Source: Sorex araneus (taxonomy: Eukaryota > Chordata > Mammalia > Eulipotyphla > Soricidae). Taken from it: a stretch of 64,000 nucleotides of DNA. Positions 21,270-34,100 of this stretch are shown here, one piece after another; positions within the stretch are counted from its first letter, which is position 1, and the number at the start of each line of letters is the position of its first letter. The stretch lies in assembly GCF_027595985.1 (NCBI RefSeq), contig NC_073304.1:145941246-146005245 (forward strand). Direction: 5' to 3'. The notes under the pieces were generated by a model that was given only the letters and a program-made list of their open reading frames with translations, was not told where the DNA came from and made no database searches. The position numbers and the translations under genes are program-made.

Positions 21270-24200
21270 CTTTCTTTCTCTTTATCTATAAAATATTTTT
21301 ATTGAATCACTGTGAGAGACTCATACAAAGCTGTTCTTGATTAGGTTTCAGTCATACAGTGTACATTTTCAGCACCAGTGTCCCCAGTTTTTCTCCCACC
21401 CTCCCTCAGCCTGCCTTTATGGCAGGCGCTTTTTGCTTTTATTCTCTCTCCCTCTCTCCCTCTCGCACTTTCTCCCTCTCCCTCTCTCCCTCCCCCTCCC
21501 CTGTTGGGCATTGTGGTTTACAAATACTGAAAGATTATCAGGTATATCCCTTTACTTACTTTTAACACTCAGTTCTTGTCCAGCATGATCATTCCAAGCT
21601 ATGATTGTCATACTGCTCCCTTCTCTTTCATAAATAAATGCAGCCAATCTATATCTGTCCCTCTCCTTCTGACTCATTTCACTCAGCATGATACTCTCCA
21701 TTTCCATTTATTTATAGGCTAATTTCATGTTTGGATTTACATTTCCATGATGAGCAGTGATGCTGAGCCCCTTATCAGCTCACCTGTTGCCTGTCTTTAG
21801 GCCTCATGGGGGGAAATATCTCTATATGCTCTGTCCCACCCTCAGTCCCCCTTTTTCAGTGAAGTAGAATAGTCAAGTAGATTGTTTTGTGTTTGTTTTT
21901 GAGCTATTCCCAGCTCTGCTTAGGGCTTACTGCTGGCTTTGTGTTCAGGGATCAATCCTGGAGACAGTATAATGGGTATGGCACTTGCCTTCCATGAGGT
22001 AAACCCAGGTTTGATCCTCAGCAGTCCTTATGGCCCCCTGAACCCCAGCAGAAATGATCTCTGAATGCACAGCTAGGAGTGAGCCATGAGCACAGCTGAG
22101 AATCATCCCAAAATAAAGAGATGGGGTGGAGAGAGAAAGGAAGGAAGGAAGGGAAGGAGGGAGAGAGGAAGGATAGATATATGAGGGGAGGGAAAGAAAA
22201 TGAGAGATACATGTTCAAGAGGGAACATAGGCTTCTCCCTGAGAGTCAGGATTTAGCCCTGAGCATAGCTGAGAGAGAAAGAGATGGGAGGGATAGGGGG
22301 ATGGGGAGGATGGGGAGGTGCTGGGTGATAGAGGAAGAGAACAATGGGTTCTCCAGGGGGGTAAAAGCTCTGTCCAGTTTTCATTTGTTCCAGTGTTTGC
22401 TGATGAGTTGTTTGAGTTATTCACAGATCAGTATGTTCACCCTTTATCAGTTACGTGGTTTCCCCCTCACTGGTTGACTTCTCAGTTTGTTGATTGTGTA
22501 CTTTTCAATGAAGATTTTCTTTTTTTCAATGAAGATTTTCAATGAAGACTTTCTTTTTTTATTTCTTCTTTTTTTTTTATAATGTAAGAGTACTGCTACT
22601 TATTCAGCCGTTTATTAAGCTGATTGAATTTCTCATGAACTCCATATTACTTTTTTTAAAAAAAAATTTTTAATTTTGGGGCCGGAGCGATAGCACAGCG
22701 GGTAGGGCATTTGCCTTGCACGCGGCCGACCTGGGTTCGATCCCCGGCATCCCAATAATTTTAGTTCACAATGTTTGTTTACATTCAATATTCAAACACC
22801 AGTCCCACCACCATTACACCTTCCCACCACCAAATTCGGGATGTTTCCATCCCAAACCCTAATCCCTGTCCCAAAACACAGCCAAAACAATATATTTCGT
22901 ATTGTCTGTTATGAAGAACTGCTGAGCATGCTTACAAAAAAGTATTCATATAGGAAACAGTGTGAAGATTATTCTATTTTGGCAGGAGCCATTAAGATAT
23001 TCATTCTATAGGATATCACTAACATGTTGTTAAAGTTTGGGTGATGTGAGCTTTGACATATATATCTGAAAATATGTATATATGCTTATATATATATTTC
23101 CTCCTATGATTTGTTGCCTACTCTTTGAACCCCATCAAATGTGGTGTGGTAATTATGGAGAATGGGCAGGGAGTGTTTTATGATGTGTTGTGGCCGCACA
23201 GTCCAGGAGTATGTCTACTCATATGTGAGGGTTGGCCTGAGAGTGTGGGGAGCGGCCTTGAGCATGACAGTGGTTGAGTTGTGGTGGTTTTTGGCTCCCG
23301 GAGCTGGGTCCCTTTGGGTGGGGAGGGCTCTCACCCGCCCCCCTCTGAGGCACCCAGTGTGAAACAACCTGGCTCCAAGTCCAGTAGCATGGTTGTGGGG
23401 GACTCATGTTATGCTCCCTTTTGGGAGAAGCAGCCGTGTGATCTGGATGGTGGCCGATGACGAGATTATCTGGTGCCTGCAGGAGGTGGCTTATGGGCAT
23501 GACCCCTGGGTCGCTGGAGACTGGGGAAAGTGGGCAGAGGATTTCCACTCCTGGTCCCATTGAGCCCAGAGTTCAAGGTCACAAAGTTCCACATTATCTG
23601 GGTTCTGTAGGACTTCGCTTATGCATGTGGCTTGGCCCGAGCACTTGGGGAGCAGCCTTGAGCGTGCCAGAGGTTGGGTTGTGGAGGTTTTTGGCTGCTG
23701 GAGTTGGGCCTCTTGTGGCAGGGAGGACTCTCTCCCACCTCCCTCTGGGACGCCCCTATGGAGACAGCCTGGTGTGGGGTCAAGACATTCTGAGGTGCTC
23801 ACTTTCAGGAGTTTTAGTTTATAGTTCCTGGGTCTTGGCTGTTGATGAGATTACATGGCGCCAGAGGCAGTTTGTGGGTGTGACTGCCAAGCTGCTGGAA
23901 AACTGGGGACCTGGGGGTGGAGGCCCAGTCCTGATCCAAGCAGGCCTGGAGCTCTCAGTCACGGGTTCCCGCATACCTCCGCACTACAGGCCCTAACTGC
24001 GTCTTTTTATCTCTTTTGAGATTTATGGGTTTCTGAAATAAGGCCAATAAATGAGCTTATAGAGCTGAGCTGGAGGTGGTTTGTGGGTGTGTCTCCCACA
24101 GACCTAACTTTTGGCCGTTTAATTTTTTGGTAAACTTGGTGCCAAGTTGTTGGGGTCTGGCCAAAGGCACAGCAGCAATTTGGGGTTATCTGGAAGTCTG

Positions 24201-25042
24201 AAGGCACCATCAGGCTGCTGGTGTACTCGCCCCGCAGGTACAGGTTAGCCTGCTGGTGGCACCAGGCCCCCCAGTGAAGTCATCTTAGTTCCTCTGGTTT
24301 GCTTGCCATTGTTTGTTTTGGTGTCAGATGCAAGGAAAAGAACATCAAGCAGATTACTTAGAGTTTCTTCCTACATTTATGGTTTCAGATCTTCTAAGTT
24401 TTTTCTGTTTTGGTTTAAATTTGAAGATGGGGTAAGATACTTGTCCAGTTTCATTTTTTTTGCATGTGGCTGTTTAGTTTTCCCATCATATATTGATGAG
24501 ACTCTTTTCTTCATTGTATATTTTTGGCCTGTTAAATTAATTGATAATATATGTGTGGGTTTATAGCTGCATTTTCTTTTTTCTTTTTTTAAAAATTTTT
24601 GTAAAGTTGTTCACAATAATGGGTTACATTCACTATTTTGACACCTATAGCTGCATTTTCTTTTCTGTTGATTTACAGCTCTGCTTTATGCCAACATCAT
24701 AGTATTTTGATAATTAGTTTTCTAATGTAGTTTGAAATCAAGAAATGTGGGGGCTGGAGCAATAGTACAGTGGTTAGGGCGTTTGCCTTGCACGCGGCCA
24801 ACCAATGTTCGATTCCCAACATCCCACATGGTCCTCCGAGCACCGCCAGGAGTTATTCCTGAGTACAGATCCAGGAGTTAACCCCTGTGCATCATCGCTG
24901 GGTGTGACCCAAAAGCAAAAAGAAAGGAAGGAAAGAAGGGAGGGAGGGAAGGAAGGAAGGAAGGAAGGAAGGAAGGAAGGAAGGAAGGAAGGAAGGAAGG
25001 AAGGAAGGAAGGAAATGGAAGGAAAGAAAGAAAGAAAGAAAA

Positions 25043-25118
<76 letters not shown>

Positions 25119-28100
25119 AAAAAAGAAAAGAAAAGAAAAGAAAGAAGTGTCATGGCGCTAGTGTTCTTTTTCAGTGGTTGGTTGGCTTTCCGGGTCTTTG
25201 TAATGTTAAATTTCAGGATTATATATCCATTCTGTGAAAAATGTCATTGGAAATTTTATAGGGATAGCATTCAATCTATAGAATGCTTTGGATACTTTGC
25301 ACATTCTAACAATGCTAATTTTTCTCATCTCTGAGCACACACAATTTTTGTTTGTATCTTCTTTACTTTTATTAGTGTCTCATAGTTTTCAGTAAGCAGG
25401 TCTTTTGCCTCCTTTTTTAAACTTACTCCCTTTTATTCTTTTTTTTTTCTTTTCTTTTTGGGTCACACCTGGCAAAGCACAGGGGTTACTCCTGGCGCTG
25501 CACTCAGGAATCACCCCTGGCGGTGCTCAGAGGACCATATGGGATGCTGGGAATCGAACCCGGGTTGGCCGCGTGCAAGGCAAATGCCCTACCCGCTGTG
25601 CTATCACTCCAGCCCCTCTCCCTTTTATTCTTTCTGAACCAATAGTAAATGGGATTTTCTTAATTTCCTTCTCATGGTTTGTTGCTAGTGTATACAGCCA
25701 CCCATATCTTGTATATTTGTTTTGTGTCCTAAGCTTGACTCACTTCTTCCCCCCACTCACTTCCCCTACCTTGCTTCCTAATCTCAGTTTTATAATCCAA
25801 TGGGTTTATCATTGTTGGAAGTAATTTCCCTTGTACTCTGTATTCCACAGATGAATGAGAATATTTGGTATTATTTTTCTCCCTCTGGCTTACTTCATTT
25901 AACTAATGTTACCTTCCAGTTATTGTGTGATTTCTTTTTTTTTTTATAGCTATGTAGTATTCCATTGTGTATATATACCACAAATTATTTGTCCATTCAT
26001 ATCTGTGGTGAAGCATTTTGGTTGCCTCTATTCTCTGGCTGTGTTCAGTCCTACAGTGAACATAGCTGTGCGTATATGTTTTTAAAAGAGTGTTTCTTGG
26101 TTTGGGAGGTAGATGCCAAGAAGTGGAATTGATGGTTCTTATGCAAGTTCTTTTCATACATTTTGGAGAAATCTCCAGATTGCTTCTCCTAGAGGTTGAG
26201 GCAGAAAACATTCCCAGCATCAGTGAATGAAGGTTCCCATGCCACTGCATCCTGCCAGTGTGGGTTATTTCCAGTCCTGTTAATGTGTACCATTCTCACT
26301 GATGTGAGATGCCATGTTACTGGTGTTTTCACTTACCCTGATCATAAGTGGTGATGAATACTTTGCATACACCCTCTAGCCACCTGATTGCCCCTTTGGG
26401 AAATTGTCTGTTCATCTCCTCTCCCTTTTTTTTTTCTTTTTTTTTTTTTTTTTTTGCTTTTTGGGTCACATCTAGCAATGCATAGGGGTTACTCCTGGCT
26501 CTGCACTCAGGAATTACCCCTGGCGTGCTCAGGGGACCACATGGGATGCTGGGAATCGAACCCAGGTTGCCCGCGTGCAAGGCAAACACCCTACCCGCTG
26601 TGCTATCACTCCAGCCCCCTCCTCTCTCTATTTTTGATGGAAGTATTAGGTTTTTTTTATTGTTGAGCTTTGTGAGTGCTTTACCTATCTTGGATATTAG
26701 CCCTTTAACTGGAGCTTTATGTGAGAATATTGTTTCCCATTCAATCTGTTTTTGCCTGAGTTTCTTTGGCCATGCAAAACCTTTTAATCTGATGTAGTCC
26801 GGTGAAACCAGAAGTCTTTATTGAGATCATTGTAAATTGACACGTGGTTGGAAAAAAAAAGAGAAATCCCATGTAGACTTGATCTAATGGCAACATATTT
26901 ACAAAATTTGATACATTTCACAAGTAGTATATTGATACTATTTGCTGCACATCTAATTTGTAGTAGTTTGTTTATATTGTCATTTCTGTATAATTTTTTC
27001 TCATAGCCTGTGTGTTTGCTGCCATGGTTGTGGTGAACAATTACATCACCGTGGGTCTGTCTCCTGTCCTTGGACTCCCGTGGTCTCACCCTCCTCCCTC
27101 TCTTCATCTCCAAAACTCTCATCCACGTGGCTGCACTTTTATTTTAAAACTGTAAACATAAACCACATCTTGCAGCTGCTTTTCTTTATTTAAAAATTGC
27201 TGTTACTAGTCTTTTTATTATTATATTGGAAAAATATCCTTATGTATTGTCAAAGGACTTGGCAGATAGATGCTTTGGAAATACTTTCCCTGTGATTTTC
27301 ATTTTCTTAACTGTCTTTTGGAGAGCAGAGATTTTCCCTTTTTATGATGTCAAATTTATCATTTATTAATGGTGTTTTTGTATTTGCACTGAGAAATTGT
27401 TGCCTACCCCAAGATCACCGACGTCTATAGTGGTTTCTTCTGGAAGCTTTACATTTTTTAATGATCTGTTTTGTTTATTCTATTAGCTGCCTCAGATTAA
27501 TTTGGTTGTAAGAAAAGTAGAAGTTTATCTCTTTCCCTCTGCATCTTTGAATAACTATTCCATTGTTTCAGTGCTCTCTTTTGGCTTGGCTCATACCTGA
27601 CTTTGCTCAGGGATTGCTCGTAGCTCTGTTCTCGGGATCCCTCCTGGCCATGCCTGGGGGTTAGAGATCAAACCTGGCCAGCTAAGTGGAAGACTAGTGC
27701 TTCAATCTCTGTACTGTCTCTCTGGCCCTTCAGTACCAATTTTAAAGACTTTTCCTATTTAATTGCTTGGCTCATCTGTGAAAAATAAATTGATTACTAT
27801 GTGCGGTTGTTTCTGGATTTACTGATTTATTCCATAGATCCAGTTCCCTATTTTCACCCAATCAGATAAGAGTGTATCTTGAGTCTTCTGGCCTCCCCCT
27901 GCCCCACTCTGTTCCCCCAGGATTGACCATTCTAGATCTTTTGCATTCCCACACTTTTTAAATTTTTGTCCTAGGACCCTCTCCTGGACAAAACCATGTT
28001 CTTAGGTGGTGGAAGCCACTGAAGAGCGGATCTAGTTTGCACTAACAGGTGAATTATGGAGAACAGAGGAGGAAGTGAAGACAGAGGAGCATGAATGCCA

Positions 28101-31100
28101 CTGAGAATGCTATACATGGCATGTGAATCTCTCACCACCCCGGGACCTGCTGGGTGGGTCTTCCTTTCTCTGTTTTATAGGCATGAGGAAGCATTACGAG
28201 TGCGTAGGAAGGGGACCTAGGCTCCCAGGGTCATACTATGGGTTTTTTATAATTTACTTTTACTTTTTAAACTTTTTTTGCTTTTTTGATCACACCCAGC
28301 GATGCACAGGGGTTACTCTTGGCTCTGCACTCAGGAATTACTCCTGCTGGTGCTCTGGGTACCATATGGGATGTTGGGATTCCAACCCGGGTCGGCTGCG
28401 TGCAAGGTAAACGCCCTACTCGCTGTGCTATTGCTCCAGCCCCATACTGTGGGGTTGTTTTTTTTTTTTTTTTTTTTTTTTTGCTTTTTGGGTCACACCC
28501 AGCGATACTCAGGGGTCACTCCTGGCTCTGCACTTAGGAATTACCCTTGGCCGTGCTCAGGGGAACATATGGAATGCTGGGAATCGAACCCGGGTCGGCC
28601 ACATGCAAGGCAAATGCCCTACCCGCTATCCAGCCCCTACATACTATGTGTTTTGAGATCCAGTATCTGGTTCACTCTGGACACTACCCCTTTCTCCAAG
28701 TGTATGGTGAGGTAGTTGGATTGAGTCAATGATTATTGCATTGGGTGCACTATGATTAAAGAAAAACCTGCTGGAAGAGAATTGATCGGGCATGTTTCCT
28801 GCTGAAAGAGAATTGATCAGGCATTTTCCCCAGTAGAGTAGACCATTTTGTCACTGGGCATAGTGGTCATGGAGCCCTGGCTTCCTAGTGTGTGAGTCTC
28901 AGTAAAACTGTGTGATGGTTTTAGTCTGGTGTTGGTGTTGGCAGTGCTCAGTAGGCAGTTGCTCTGTTGGGGTTATGGCTAACAGGCTCTACCATTAAGA
29001 CAAGAAAGGAAAAGCCTTAAGATTTGTGGCTGACAGGGGCTGGGGCGTTAGCACAGCAGGGAAGGCGTTTGTTTGCCTTGTACTCGGCCAACCAGGGTTC
29101 GATTCCCAGCATCCCATATGGTCCCCTGAGCACCGCCAGGGGTAATTCCTGAGTGCAGAGCCAGGAATAGCCCCTGTGCATCTCTGGGTGTGACCCGAAA
29201 AGAAAAAAAAAAAATGATTTGTGGTAGACACAGCTTTGGATTAATCCCATTTTACATTTATGTGAAAGCAGCTAGAAAATTAAGCATGCAGCTTCAAGAA
29301 AAGTTCTGTGTTGTTTAGCATGCTGCATGATGCTAAGTAGACAAAGCTGAGAAGTTATAATTAGTTTAAAATAGAGGAAGATGTTTCTTTCTAAGGGTGC
29401 TGTGTTTCTTTTTCACCCAAGTCTAGATCAGTAGTGATGGGAGGTTTAACTGGGTCGCTAAAATGTTGCTTTAGGGCCTGGAAGATGTCTTATGTGGGTA
29501 AACATACTTAACTCATCAGGTGCAAGGCCAGGAGGCCCAACCTTAGTAAGCCCTGCAAGGGCTGAGAGATCCTGACCTCTGGCCTTGGGAGCAATCGGAG
29601 CCGGAAGGGAGCTTTAGGATGTCTCCGTGACTTGGGAAGTGTCAGGGCTCCTGTGAGGCTTGGTCCTGGGGCCATCTGTGTACCAAGTGATCCTGCCACC
29701 TGTGCTCTGGGACGCCCAGTGGGGGAAAATAGAAATAAACCAAAATGCTGTTTTAGGACAAGTAAAAGTAAGTCCTACAGCACAGAATAAAATGTATAAA
29801 GGAAGACTTAGAACCCTGTAAGTGGTACAGGGTCGACATGCACACATGGGTAAGTCCCCATGAATAATGTCATCGGCAGACTAGAAGGGCTTTCACAGAA
29901 CCGCATACTCTGGAGCACAATCTTGGGGAGTACAGCCTCTTCCTCCCCCACACTGGGCTTTACTTGTAAGGACAGGCGGGAGCAGCAGCAGTGGAAAGGT
30001 GTGGACTTGAGATTGTAAGATTGTAAGTGTGGAACTATGTGTCCTTTTCTTCCTTCAACACCAGATGGCACCGCACACCAGCATTCTCCAGACACAGCCC
30101 TGGCACCTCCCCTTTGGTCCTTGAAGTGTACCAGTCCTTCAGCACCAATGGGGAGAACTCTGTCCTTTAGAGGAATGATAGGGCTCCCCTTGGTTTATAC
30201 ATGTTGGACATCATCATTGAGCTTCTGAGTTCGTGTTCTTTTTTCCCTAAGATTGTGAGATCAAAATAGATGAGACTTTTTTTTTTTTTTTTTGGTTTAT
30301 AAATGGGCAAAACAAGTTTTAGTTCTTTGGATGACTGATTGTGGGGTGTTATTGGCAAGTAAGATACACCCACTGATACTCGGGACTTAATAACACCAGA
30401 ACCATCGCATGCTGGAAAGCAGCTAGTGCCCTGGTAGGTCACCTGGTAACACTGGCACGCACATTATTTAATCCAGTGAAGATTGTTTGCGGTGATGACA
30501 GTCCTGTGGGCAAAAGCCTGACTCTTAGGAGATCTGGAGGGCCTGTGTCGTGAAGAACCCCCCACAGAGCCAGAGCTTGTTGGGGGTAGTGCCATGTACT
30601 GCTCTGTGGGAGAGAAGCAGTCCTTGACGGGACCAGAGGGACACTGCAGCAGGAAGGGTGCTTGCCTCATATGCTGCTGACCTGGGTCTGTCACCTGCAT
30701 CGCACCTGGTTGCCAGGAATGATCCCTGAGCACAGAGCCAGGAGTAAGCCCTGAGCTCTGCTGGGTGTGGCCAAAAAAAAAAAAAAAAACAAACCAGAAA
30801 CAACAACAGTGAAAGGACATGGGCTCTTTTTTGTTGTTGTTAGCCAGTAGGAATACAAATTTCCAGTTCTTATAGCTTCATAAATGTCAGTTTACCTTGC
30901 AACAATTTATATATATGTTTTAGTCAAGATCCAGATAAGATTCACAAAATTGTGATTAATTGATTTGCCTCATAAGTGTCCCCTCAATTCCTCTCAGTCC
31001 CTTTTCCTTTCTTTTGTTTAATGAAGCAATCAAGTTATGTGTCACACAGCATTTCCCACTGTCAGGGTGGCACAGTGCACCCCATGGCCTAGTCTCTGCA

Positions 31101-34100
31101 TTTTCTTTAAGTTGGTATTTAGGTCCAGGTTTGACCAAATTCAGGGTTTTTGTTTATTTGTTTTCAGTTCTTTCACTATTTTTGATTGGCTAGGTTGTAT
31201 ATTTGTTTTCCTTTGTAAGAAAGGATTGTGACTTGCATTAGGGACATTTAATGCCTGGTTTTCTCGTTTTGATTCTTTGCTGCCATTGTTGATCAGTCTT
31301 CATAGCTGCCTTTCTCTGTGTAGTAAGATGTATAAATGTGCCTGTATCATATTACTGTGATGTCTGTGTTCTTAGCCACTCAAGTGACCTGTGCAGTAAA
31401 ATAAATTTTAAAGTGTATAAAGAGTAATTGGGGCGGTAGAGCAATAGCACAGCGGGCAGGGCATTCACCTTGCACGCAGCCGACCCAGGTTTGATTCCTC
31501 TGCCCCTCTTGGAGAACCAGGCAAGTTACCGATAGTATTCCGGCCCCAATGGCAGAGCCTGGCAAGTTACCCGTCGCATATTCGATATGCCAAAACCAGT
31601 AACAACAAGTCTCAAAATGGAGACATTACTGGTATCTGCTCGAACAAATCGATGAGCAACGGGATGACAGTGACAGTGAAGAGTAATTGATTTTAAGCAA
31701 TCTTTCATAACTTGAGGCAAATAGTTCTAAGATGTTTCCTGGATTTAAAAGAAATTTGACTCTTAATTTAATGGGTTTTCTCAGCATTGATTATTTTTAT
31801 TTTGTACTTCATCAGATTGTTCTTCCGATGCAGTAAAAGTAAGGCCGAAGGGAAGCAGTGGTGTGGAGATATCCCGTGGCAGGTAAGAGTTTTTCATCTG
31901 TTTTCTAGCCTGTTAAATCTGCAGCACCTAGTCCTGAAGGGGTCTTGCAGCCCATGTGCCTGTCAGGCTTCAGCATATTGTCCCTGAAACATAGCTCTCT
32001 CCCTTAAGCCAGGGAAGCCTCAGTAAGGCTTTTTAATTCAAAAGTCCAGTTGGGCCATTTCAAGGTATTATTTTCTTCGTATTTTATGTACTTAAATTTT
32101 ACTGTAGTTTGTAAAATCTACTTGGGAAAATTTAGCTCTGAGGAACCTCAGCATCTTCTTGTTGGCTATACACACTCATATTGAGGTAGGCCGAGTACAG
32201 TATACTCACCATCTCCTAGAAGGCTGGAATAGGGGGACTCATGGGGCCCAAGGAGCGAAAGCAGAATGGGCAGCTGGACTTTTCTGGCTGAATGTAGAGC
32301 TCTTGGTTGAATTCACAATTCTAAATGCCTGTAGTGAAACTTCCTAAATCCAAAATTTAAAAATAATAAGTAAAACGCATAGTACCTTGTTTAGGTTTGG
32401 GAAGGCGTTCATCTAGAGGAGACATCTTTCAAGAAAAGTACGTGTTGCAGCTTTCATTGTTGTCAAAGCACTTTGATCTCTATTTCATTTTATTTTTTAA
32501 ATTTTATTTTCATAAAGTTGTTCATAATAATGGATTACATTCAGTATTTCTACACCAGTCCCACCACCATTACATCTTCCCACTGCCATTATTTTGAATT
32601 TTCCTGCCATCACTCAAACCTGCCAAACAGGCAGATGCTAGATAATTTATTTTGTATTGCTTGTTATGAATAGAATAAGATGTTATGTGGCTGCTCTTGC
32701 AGCCACATGCTTGTAGAATTCTAAAAGTTTAGAAAATTAGAATCTGGAGAAATCTCTGCAGTGAGTGACCTGCTCAGTTCCGGGATTCTTTTGTGTGTCT
32801 CTGGATCATGGCCGTTAATGAGTTACATAGCAGCCATGGGCATGACATCCAGGGTCCCATAGGGATAGGGAGATGAGTAGGACTGGCCCATCCCCTATCC
32901 CTTGAGGTCTGGAGTTTGCAGTCACTGGTCCTGCGTACCTGGTCTTTTCACTGGGTCCTGGAAGTTGGGATTCCTAGAGGGCGGGTAGAGGGACAACCCC
33001 TGCTCCCGTCTGAGGCACCCGGTGAAATCAGCCTGGTGCAAGATCCAAAGGCATCTTTGTAGCAGGCTGCTTGGTTCTGAGATTCTTTTGTGTGTCTCTG
33101 GATCATGGCCATTAATGAGCTTAAAAATCTGATCTCTATTTCTTGAAGCCCCAAAAAGCAGTGATTGTGTACAGAGAAGGAGCTGAACAATAAGGAACAT
33201 TAGTTTCTGTGAGAGTTTGGGGGGGGGGACCTGGGAGAGGGATTGGGGCCACCCCAGGTGGTGCTCAGGACTATTCCTGGCTCTGCTTTGTGGTTACCCC
33301 TGGCAGTGCTGTGGTTCTGGGGATTGACAGGCAGGTGCCTCCCCCTGTGCTGTCTCTCTAGATCCTGTATGTGAGTTTGGCACATAGTCTTTTATGGAGG
33401 CAGAAGTGGTTGCAGGAATGTTCCAAGAAAATGGGCTGCTCTCTCTCTGTTCCCATTTTCCCTGAGAAAGAAAGTCTCAGATAGAAAGGTTGCATCAGTC
33501 TGTCTGACTAAAATTATCTCCTTTGTCTTTTAGGATCCTGATTTCAAGGAGGAAGAACGTGGTGTAGTCCTTAAATCCCAGCCTTCATCTGAGCCATTTT
33601 ACTGTCTTTCCAGCCAGCAGAGAAACCCATTTAAGGTGCTTAACAAAAATCAAGAATCTTCTCTCTGGAGACAGTTCTTCAAAGGTGAGGATGAGAAAAA
33701 GTTGGCTGATAAGAAGCAAAGGAAAAGGGAAGATGACATCTTGGATCAGGAGAGGGAGCAGAAGCCTGAATCTGTGAATGAAGAGAAACAATGGAAGCCA
33801 AAATCTGTGGATCAAAAAAAGAAACAGAAGCCCAAATCTCAGTGCCAGGTGGATAAAGATTGCTCATCCAACCCGGAGGTCAGGAAGAAGCAAGTAGCCA
33901 CTCAACAAAAGCAGCGAGGGCAAAAAGTAGAGGTTTCTAGCGACGTGAAGGCGATTGAAGGGACTGACCAAAAAGACCTGTTGGTGACTACATTCACACA
34001 GAGCCATGATGGTGATCTAACAAAGTCTGTTGCATCCCTTCCGAAGAAATCCCATTGGAACAGCCAGTCAGTGAAGGAAGGATCAGCGCCTCCAAGAGCA

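Larger units (their letters stand above)
17853..31815 (+). other. TTF2: TTF2 intron 3
   Basis: 13,963 bp, the largest intron in view. It holds at least a dozen SINEs, young and old L1 pieces, the RTE fragment, three family X stretches and several microsatellites (listed separately). Sequence without recognised repeats: 17853-18427, 18604-18952, 29214-30629 and 30791-31419. No other gene is apparent. Confidence 0.9.
31883..33533 (+). other. TTF2: TTF2 intron 4
   Basis: 1651 bp. A family X copy fills 32500-33125 and an old SINE 33225-33362. The stretch 31883-32499 looks unique. Confidence 0.9.

Noticed and set aside
22678-22755. Functional tRNA gene
   Set aside because: A and B boxes are present, but the sequence is the SINE head shared by dozens of copies, the anticodon arm does not fold as a normal tRNA, and there is no downstream T run.
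24805-25161. 118-codon frame rich in Lys, Glu, Gly and Arg
   Set aside because: It is the translation of a SINE tail and the GGAA/GAAA microsatellite.
28123-28715. Overlapping frames of up to 137 codons
   Set aside because: They run through two adjacent type A SINEs; the same peptide motifs recur at every SINE copy in the window.
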